NCBI GenBank assembly: GCA_965215845.1 | Contig: CBDCEL010000004.1 | Location: forward strand, 1,116,001 to 1,180,000 | Length of the DNA: 64,000 nt | Direction of reading: 5' to 3' | Source of the DNA: Aurantibacter_A sp965215845 | GTDB lineage: Bacteria > Bacteroidota > Bacteroidia > Flavobacteriales > Flavobacteriaceae | Shown here: piece by piece, positions 58,849 to 64,000 of the stretch | How the letters are laid out: the number at the start of each line of letters is the position of its first letter | Numbering within the stretch: the stretch's first letter is position 1 | The notes under the pieces: generated by a model | The model's database searches: none | Told to the model about the DNA's origin: nothing | The model's input: only the letters and a program-made list of their open reading frames with translations | Translations under genes and position numbers: made by a program

Positions 58849-61065
58849 CTATCCCTTAATCAATTCTTTCTCCTCAATTTTAGGATCGTCCTTCGAAGGT
58901 TTCCCTAGATTCTCATGGATAAAATCGGTCATTTTATTGTAGAGATGAACCCTTGTATTACCCCCATAAATTCCATGGTTTTTGTCGGGATAAATGGCCC
59001 ACTCAAATGGTTTGTTCGCTTGAATCAATGCCTCGGCCATACGCATCGTATTCTGCAAATGCACATTGTCATCGGCCGAACCGTGAACGAGCAGGTATTT
59101 TCCTTTGAGCAATTCAGGATAGTTAAAAGGTGAGTTGTCGTCATACCCGGCCGGGTTTTCCGCCGGGGTGCGCAAAAATCGCTCGGTATAGATGGTATCG
59201 TAAAATCGCCAAGAGGTCACCGGGGCAACGGCAATGGCCATTTCAAAAACGTCATTGCCCTTCAACAATGAGTTGGTGCTCATATGACCTCCGAAACTCC
59301 AACCCCAGATGCCAGTTCTGTCTTCGTCGATATAGGGTAGCTCACTCAATTTTTTGGCGGCGGCAATCTGATCTTCTGTTTCGTACTTCACCAAGTTCAA
59401 ATAGGTCGACTTTTTAAAGTCTGCACCTTTATAACCCGTTCCGCGGCCATCTACACAGGCAATAATATAACCTTGCTGCGCCAACATTTGATGCCAGTAA
59501 TCGTTTGCCGCCATCCAACGGTTGCCCGCCTGTTGCGATCCTGGCCCACTATATTGGTACATCAATAGGGGATACTCTTTGTTTGGGTCAAAATCGGCCG
59601 GCTTGATCATGTACATATTCAATTCGTTGCCATTGATGTTAATGGTCGAGAACTCTTTCGGACTCATCTGATAACCTTCCAATTTTTGGGTCAAGGCTCC
59701 ATTATCGGTGATGATTTTTAACTGTTTTCCGGTTTTTGAATCGTGCAAAGTGTATTTATAAGGGGTATTGGCGCTTGAATGTGTGTTAATGTAATTCGAA
59801 AAATCGGCACTGAAATCGGCTGAATTTTGGCCCTCAAGCATAGAGAGTCTTTTTTTGCTTTTTCCGTTGACGCCGATGCTATAAACATCCCGATTTATCG
59901 AACCATTTTCGGTCGATTGGTAAAAGACCTTATCGGTTTTTGCGTCATAACCATAATAATCGGTCACTTCCCATTCCCCCTGGGTAATCTGGTTCTTTAA
60001 TTTCCCGTTGTTATCATATAAATAAATATGATTGTATCCGTCCTTCTCGCTAGTCCAGATAAAACTATCATCTTTTAAAAAAGTAAGATTATCGGTGATA
60101 TCGATATATGCCTTGTCTTCTTCCTCGAGTAGCATAGAAACTGTATTCTTGGATGCATTGACCTGCAATAATTTTAGATGGTTCTGATGGCGGTTCAAAG
60201 TCTGGACAACAAGATGCTCTGGATTGTGCATCCATTTGATACGAGGAATGTAATAGGTTTCGCCCAAATCAACTTTTGTTATTTGCTTGGAGCCCACATC
60301 GTACATATGAAGGGCCACAATCGCATTATCCTCTCCTGCCTTGGGATATTTGAATTCTTCTTCCGAAGGATAAAGCCCGGTACCGAAAACATCCATTGAA
60401 AATTGGGGTACATCGGTCTCATCGAACCTTAAAAATGCAATTTTACTGCCATTCGAATTCCAGGCAAACGCACGAACAAAGGCGAATTCCTCTTCGTAGA
60501 CCCAGTCGGTTATACCATTGATAATCTTGTTCTTTTCGCCATCTGAGGTAACCTTTTCAGTTGTCTTGGATGCAAGGTCGAACAGGTAAATATTGTTTTC
60601 AAAAACATAGGCCACTTGTTTCCCATTTGGCGAAAACGAAGGAGATTGGATTTTTTCATCGGATATTTTGGTAACGGACCGTGAAGCTATATCGTAAACA
60701 AAATAAACACCCAATCTTGAATGCCTATAAATGGGCTCGATTTCTGTCGCCAATAAAAGTTTCGATTCATCCTCATTGAACTCATATGATTCGAAATTTA
60801 CGCCCACAAGGTCACCAGATGAGACAATCGTCTCGACCTTTTCCAAGGTTTTGTAATCGTATTTGTCTATTGACATAGACTTTGTGGCCCGATCAAAATT
60901 TAGAATTGTGTATTGTTCACCGTTCTTCATTGAACGAAGCGCATCCATCCCTTCGGTTCTAAAAGCGCCTGCATAAATCTCATCAATGGTAAGCTGTTTT
61001 TTCTGTGCAAATGTTGTGGTCAAAAACATGACCATCAAAAACAATAGTAAGGAAGCTCTATACAT
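58849..61065 (-). CDS. Dipeptidyl peptidase IV (S9B)
   Basis: 738 residues. Signal peptide (MYRASLLLFLMVMFLTTTFAQ), an eight-bladed beta-propeller domain (ITDWVYEEEFAFVRAFAWNS contains the double-Glu motif EEEF that binds the substrate N-terminus), and an alpha/beta-hydrolase domain. The triad is Ser near 590 (GWSFGGH), Asp near 664 (SADDNVH) and His near 696 (KNHGIYGG). It removes X-Pro and X-Ala dipeptides in the periplasm. It is paired with the POT transporter just downstream. Confidence 0.94.
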   Translation of the reverse strand: MYRASLLLFLMVMFLTTTFAQKKQLTIDEIYAGAFRTEGMDALRSMKNGEQYTILNFDRATKSMSIDKYDYKTLEKVETIVSSGDLVGVNFESYEFNEDESKLLLATEIEPIYRHSRLGVYFVYDIASRSVTKISDEKIQSPSFSPNGKQVAYVFENNIYLFDLASKTTEKVTSDGEKNKIINGITDWVYEEEFAFVRAFAWNSNGSKIAFLRFDETDVPQFSMDVFGTGLYPSEEEFKYPKAGEDNAIVALHMYDVGSKQITKVDLGETYYIPRIKWMHNPEHLVVQTLNRHQNHLKLLQVNASKNTVSMLLEEEDKAYIDITDNLTFLKDDSFIWTSEKDGYNHIYLYDNNGKLKNQITQGEWEVTDYYGYDAKTDKVFYQSTENGSINRDVYSIGVNGKSKKRLSMLEGQNSADFSADFSNYINTHSSANTPYKYTLHDSKTGKQLKIITDNGALTQKLEGYQMSPKEFSTININGNELNMYMIKPADFDPNKEYPLLMYQYSGPGSQQAGNRWMAANDYWHQMLAQQGYIIACVDGRGTGYKGADFKKSTYLNLVKYETEDQIAAAKKLSELPYIDEDRTGIWGWSFGGHMSTNSLLKGNDVFEMAIAVAPVTSWRFYDTIYTERFLRTPAENPAGYDDNSPFNYPELLKGKYLLVHGSADDNVHLQNTMRMAEALIQANKPFEWAIYPDKNHGIYGGNTRVHLYNKMTDFIHENLGKPSKDDPKIEEKELIKG

Positions 61066-61202
61066 ATAAATTGTTATAAATCTCCCAAGTTTAACGATAA
61101 TTCCTTAAAAATTAAACTTTGAACTGATTAAAAATCAAAATAATGCAACGATTTGGTCAAGACGCCTAAATAGGATAAAAATCTGTTTGTTTGGCTAATC
61201 GC

Positions 61203-61210
61203 TATATTTG
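61203..61210 (+). promoter_or_regulatory. Flavobacterial -7 box for the mevalonate genes
   Basis: TATATTTG matches TAnnTTTG and ends 18 nt before the ATG at 61229. A TTG at 61187-61189 is too near for the standard spacing. Confidence 0.35.
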
Positions 61211-61228
61211 AAAATCAAACCCATTCTT

Positions 61229-62545
61229 ATGCCCTCTCCTATATCGGGATTTTCAAAACTTACCAAAGAGGAAAAATTGGACTGGTTGGCGGCCAAGTAT
61301 ACCGACAACGCCAACTTGTCGAAAACTATTCTGAAACAGTATTGGAACCCCGATTCAAAACTTCAGGGGCTTCATGATGACTTTATAGAAAATACAATTA
61401 GCAACTTTTACTTGCCTTGGGGTGTTGCCCCTAATTTTTTGATCAATGATCAACTCTTGACAATTCCGATGACCATTGAAGAAAGTTCGGTAGTGGCCGC
61501 CGCAAGTCGGGCGGCAAAGTTTTGGCTCGACAAAGGTGGTTTCAAGGCTAAAGTATTGGGTACCGAGAAAATCGGACAAGTTCATTTTTTCTATAAGGGC
61601 GATTCGAAAAAACTAAATCTATTTTTTCCGCAAATAAAATCCCGATTGCTGGAAAGCACGGCCTATCTAACCGCAAGTATGGAAAAGCGCGGTGGTGGTA
61701 TTCGAAATATCGAATTAAGGGATAGGTCTACCGAACTGGCGAACTACTATCAATTGCATTGTACCTTCGAAACAAAGGATGCGATGGGGGCTAATTTCAT
61801 CAATTCTTGTCTGGAACAACTGGCAAAGACCTTTCGCTCAGAGGCTCAAAAGCACGAAAGCTTTAATGAGGCCGAGAAGAATATCGAAATCGTGATGAGC
61901 ATCTTGTCAAATTATGTTCCGAATTGTCTTGTAAGGGCCGAGGTAAGTTGCCCTGTAGAAAAATTGCACACCAATTCTTCGGTTTCACCCCAAGTTTTTG
62001 CCCATAAAATAATCGGGGCTATAGACATTGCGAATACCGAACCCCATCGTGCAGTTACGCACAACAAAGGTGTTATGAACGGCATTGATGCGGTGGTGCT
62101 CGCTACCGGCAATGATTTTCGAGCCGTTGAGGCCGGAGTCCATGCCTATGCCGCAAGAGGGGGTCAATATAAAAGTCTGACCCATGCATCGATTGAAGAT
62201 GATCTCTTCAAATTTTGGATAGAGGTACCATTGGCACTCGGAACGGTCGGGGGACTGACAAGTCTTCATCCGCTTGCGAAATTATCCCTGGAAATATTAC
62301 AGAAGCCCAATGCCCAAGAGCTGATGCAGATAGCAGCCGTAGCCGGCCTCGCCCAAAATTTCGCGGCCCTAAGCGCTCTTGTGACGACCGGAATACAACA
62401 GGGACACATGAAAATGCATCTGGCAAATATTTTGAACCAATTGGGCGCCACCGAAAAGGAAAAGAAAGTCTTGACCCAACATTTTAAGCAACACTCGGTT
62501 AGCCATAGCGCGGTCGTCAATGCTTTGGAAGCGCTCAAAAAATAA
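61229..62545 (+). CDS. mvaA: Hydroxymethylglutaryl-CoA reductase (class II type)
   Basis: 438 residues. Class II HMG-CoA reductase motifs: ENTISNFYLPWGVAPN (catalytic Glu region), DAMGANFINSCLEQL, HNKGVMNGIDAVVLATGNDFRAVEAG and a C-terminal catalytic His within KQHSVSHSAVVNAL. This class is often labelled degradative, but next to a GHMP kinase it more likely makes mevalonate for isoprenoids. ATG at 61229 is preferred over a TTG at 61208 that falls in the -7 box. The kinase starts 2 nt after its stop. Confidence 0.93.
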   Translation: MPSPISGFSKLTKEEKLDWLAAKYTDNANLSKTILKQYWNPDSKLQGLHDDFIENTISNFYLPWGVAPNFLINDQLLTIPMTIEESSVVAAASRAAKFWLDKGGFKAKVLGTEKIGQVHFFYKGDSKKLNLFFPQIKSRLLESTAYLTASMEKRGGGIRNIELRDRSTELANYYQLHCTFETKDAMGANFINSCLEQLAKTFRSEAQKHESFNEAEKNIEIVMSILSNYVPNCLVRAEVSCPVEKLHTNSSVSPQVFAHKIIGAIDIANTEPHRAVTHNKGVMNGIDAVVLATGNDFRAVEAGVHAYAARGGQYKSLTHASIEDDLFKFWIEVPLALGTVGGLTSLHPLAKLSLEILQKPNAQELMQIAAVAGLAQNFAALSALVTTGIQQGHMKMHLANILNQLGATEKEKKVLTQHFKQHSVSHSAVVNALEALKK

Positions 62546-62547
62546 GT

Positions 62548-63453
62548 ATGGAGTCATTTTATAGCAACGGAAAGCTCCTGCTAACAGGTGAATATGCGAT
62601 TCTTGATGGTGCTTTGGGTTTGGCCATACCAACTAAATTCGGTCAATCGTTAAGTATATTGGAAAATAATACGCAAAGACTTCAATGGAAAAGTTATGAT
62701 GAAAAAGGAAATATCTGGTTCGAAGGAGTTTTTGAACTAGAAACCCTTTTATTGACCACGAACTCAGATGTCGGCATTGGCGGGATGCTTTCCAAAATTC
62801 TTGGCGAAGCTCGAAATTTGAATTCAAATTTTCTAAATGGTTCCAAAGGAGGCGAAGTAGAAACCAGATTGGATTTTCCAAGAAATTGGGGCTTGGGAAG
62901 CTCGTCAACACTAATCAACAACGTTGCGCAATGGGCCGATGTCGATGCCTTCGAACTCCAAAAAAAGACATTTGGTGGTAGCGGATATGATATTGCATGC
63001 GCCCAAAATGACCGACCTATTATCTATAGTTCAAAAGATGGCAATCAAGAAATCAGACAATTGAATTTCAGTCCGGCTTTCAAAAACCAACTATATTTTG
63101 TCCATCTAAATAAAAAGCAAAATAGCCGAGAAGAAATTTCAAAGTATTCGAAGCAGCATCTGGACAAGGCCGTTTTTGCAAAAAAAATCTCGAAATTAAC
63201 CGAAAGAATTTCGACTTGCGCAGAGTTGGCCGAATTTCAAGATCTGTTGAACGAACATGAAGATTTACTCTCGCGCGTTTTAGACCGGCCAAAAATCAAG
63301 AACCTCCTTTTTGAAGATTTCGATGGATGTGTCAAAAGTCTTGGTGCATGGGGTGGTGATTTTGTTTTGGCCGTCGGAGATGAAAGTACCCCTGACTACT
63401 TCAAAAAAAAAGGATATGAAACTACAATTCCATTTGTGGACATGTTATTGTAA
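62548..63453 (+). CDS. GHMP kinase, GYDIA type
   Basis: 301 residues. GHMP-fold motifs: KLLLTGEYAILDGALGLAIP (N-terminal substrate region), the ATP loop NWGLGSSSTLINN (about residue 112) and FGGSGYDIACAQ (about 147), which names the Bacteroidota GYDIA group, then a C-terminal GAWGGDFVLAVG motif. It is likely a mevalonate-pathway kinase (mevalonate or phosphomevalonate); the exact step is not fixed by sequence. Co-transcribed with the HMG-CoA reductase gene. Confidence 0.85.
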   Translation: MESFYSNGKLLLTGEYAILDGALGLAIPTKFGQSLSILENNTQRLQWKSYDEKGNIWFEGVFELETLLLTTNSDVGIGGMLSKILGEARNLNSNFLNGSKGGEVETRLDFPRNWGLGSSSTLINNVAQWADVDAFELQKKTFGGSGYDIACAQNDRPIIYSSKDGNQEIRQLNFSPAFKNQLYFVHLNKKQNSREEISKYSKQHLDKAVFAKKISKLTERISTCAELAEFQDLLNEHEDLLSRVLDRPKIKNLLFEDFDGCVKSLGAWGGDFVLAVGDESTPDYFKKKGYETTIPFVDMLL

Positions 63454-63468
63454 ATAAGAATGAAAAAA

Positions 63469-63492
63469 AAATCCCGCATCGCAGCGGGATTT
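63469..63492 (+). terminator. Bidirectional terminator between mevalonate and foldase genes
   Basis: AAATCCCGC / GCGGGATTT, 9-bp stem with a 6-nt loop, flanked by A-rich sequence on the left and T-rich on the right. It lies between convergent genes and can serve both. Confidence 0.88.
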
Positions 63493-63551
63493 ATTATTTC
63501 ATCCATTTTGGTCTTTCATGCCTCACCGGATAATCAAAATGGTGTATTTCA

Positions 63552-64000
63552 CTAATAGAAAGTTGATCGATTGTCCTCAATTTCCGCACCTTCTTTTAAG
63601 GCGTTGTAAACCGCTGTATTCACCTTACCCGCTGCAGTTGATTTCAGATTATTCGCATAAGTGCTATAATTGTCTAGCTTGGGTGCTTCTGTCTTTTTGG
63701 TCAATGTCAACATAAAAATCCCTGTCTCCCCTTCGATCAATCCAGAGGTATCGTCCACGTTCATTGAGTATGCGGTACCGACCACCAACGGTTCACTACC
63801 GGCGCCTGGTATTGTCGGAGATTTCACTGTCAAGGCCGTGGCCGTTGAGGCATTTACGCTGTTGTCCTTTGCAAAATCATCGATTGATTTTCCTTTGTTG
63901 GCACCGATAATCTGGGCCGCCTTCCTTTCCTTTCTGATTATCGGTAAAACACGGGCAGAGGCATCTTCGACCGACATTAGGCCTTCATCGTATTTTGCCG
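63552..64000 (-). CDS. PpiD/SurA-type peptidylprolyl isomerase, C-terminal fragment
   Basis: At least 149 codons; the reading frame is open to the right edge, so the N-terminal and isomerase domains are outside the window. The visible part (SVEDASARVLPIIRKERKA, GIFMLTLTKKTEAP, a helical region YANNLKSTAAGKVNTAVYN and the end EIEDNRSTFY) resembles the C-terminal end of Bacteroidota PpiD-like foldases with a SurA-type N-terminal domain. The protein would assist folding of exported proteins in the periplasm. The stop is at 63552-63554. Confidence 0.65.
   Translation of the reverse strand, partial: AKYDEGLMSVEDASARVLPIIRKERKAAQIIGANKGKSIDDFAKDNSVNASTATALTVKSPTIPGAGSEPLVVGTAYSMNVDDTSGLIEGETGIFMLTLTKKTEAPKLDNYSTYANNLKSTAAGKVNTAVYNALKEGAEIEDNRSTFY

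Overview
The window is chromosomal DNA from a marine-type member of the Flavobacteriaceae (Bacteroidota). Four things point there: the gldKLMN genes of the type IX secretion and gliding machine, flavobacterial -7 promoter boxes of the form TAnnTTTG in front of many genes, a mevalonate-pathway pair (HMG-CoA reductase and a GYDIA-type GHMP kinase), and Bacteroidota-specific families (HYC_CC_PP protein, DUF983, DUF3179, a CarboxypepD-type TonB receptor). I see no tRNA, rRNA, CRISPR array, prophage, integrase or insertion sequence. Genes are densely packed and no gene-free stretch exceeds about 270 bases.

Layout. 1-85: start of a Gfo/Idh/MocA oxidoreductase cut by the window edge. 180-5967: tripartite RND efflux operon (adaptor, pump, outer-membrane channel). 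6159-9073: three tandem secreted leucine-rich-repeat paralogues that share an unusual C-terminal tail. 9244-12755: ABC-F ATPase, DUF983 protein and a DAO-type flavoprotein. 12938-17639: gldK-gldL-gldM-gldN, followed upstream by a degenerate arginase-fold protein, topA and an LVIVD-repeat lipoprotein (to 22941). 23194-30008: miaB, a sigma-54 activator, lptE, a TPR protein, secG and groES-groEL. 30119-33545: an outer-membrane protein/DUF3179 operon and a lysine-rich histone-H1-like repeat protein. 33812-37789: putative metal-handling module (MerP-like protein, TonB receptor, HMA-MauE fusion, HYC_CC_PP protein). 38011-39708: unknown lipoprotein and a free-methionine-sulfoxide-reductase-like GAF protein. 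39801-47013: purH, then the rod-shape operon mreBCD-mrdA-rodA. 47104-49941: a membrane-anchored nuclease and a methionine sulfoxide repair cluster msrB-msrA-glutaredoxin-divergent msrA. 49994-57270: C-terminal processing protease, surE, a small membrane protein, lpxB, an NlpC/P60 lipoprotein and comEC. 57267-61065: dipeptidyl peptidase IV and POT peptide transporter. 61229-63453: HMG-CoA reductase and GHMP kinase. 63552-64000: C-terminal part of a PpiD/SurA-type foldase.

Most of the window is well-known flavobacterial core genome. The least explained items are: the LRR trio with its conserved TRMAxxKF tail; the long KAAPKK-repeat protein with a recent 180-bp in-frame duplication; the arginase-family protein next to gldK that has lost the metal ligands; the glutaredoxin/divergent-MsrA pair behind an internal terminator; hairpins in all three gldKLMN gaps; related heptanucleotide arrays on either side of lptE; and REP-like palindromes with compensatory changes. 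I found no clear candidate for a wholly new multi-gene system; the LRR set and the divergent MsrA/glutaredoxin pair come closest.
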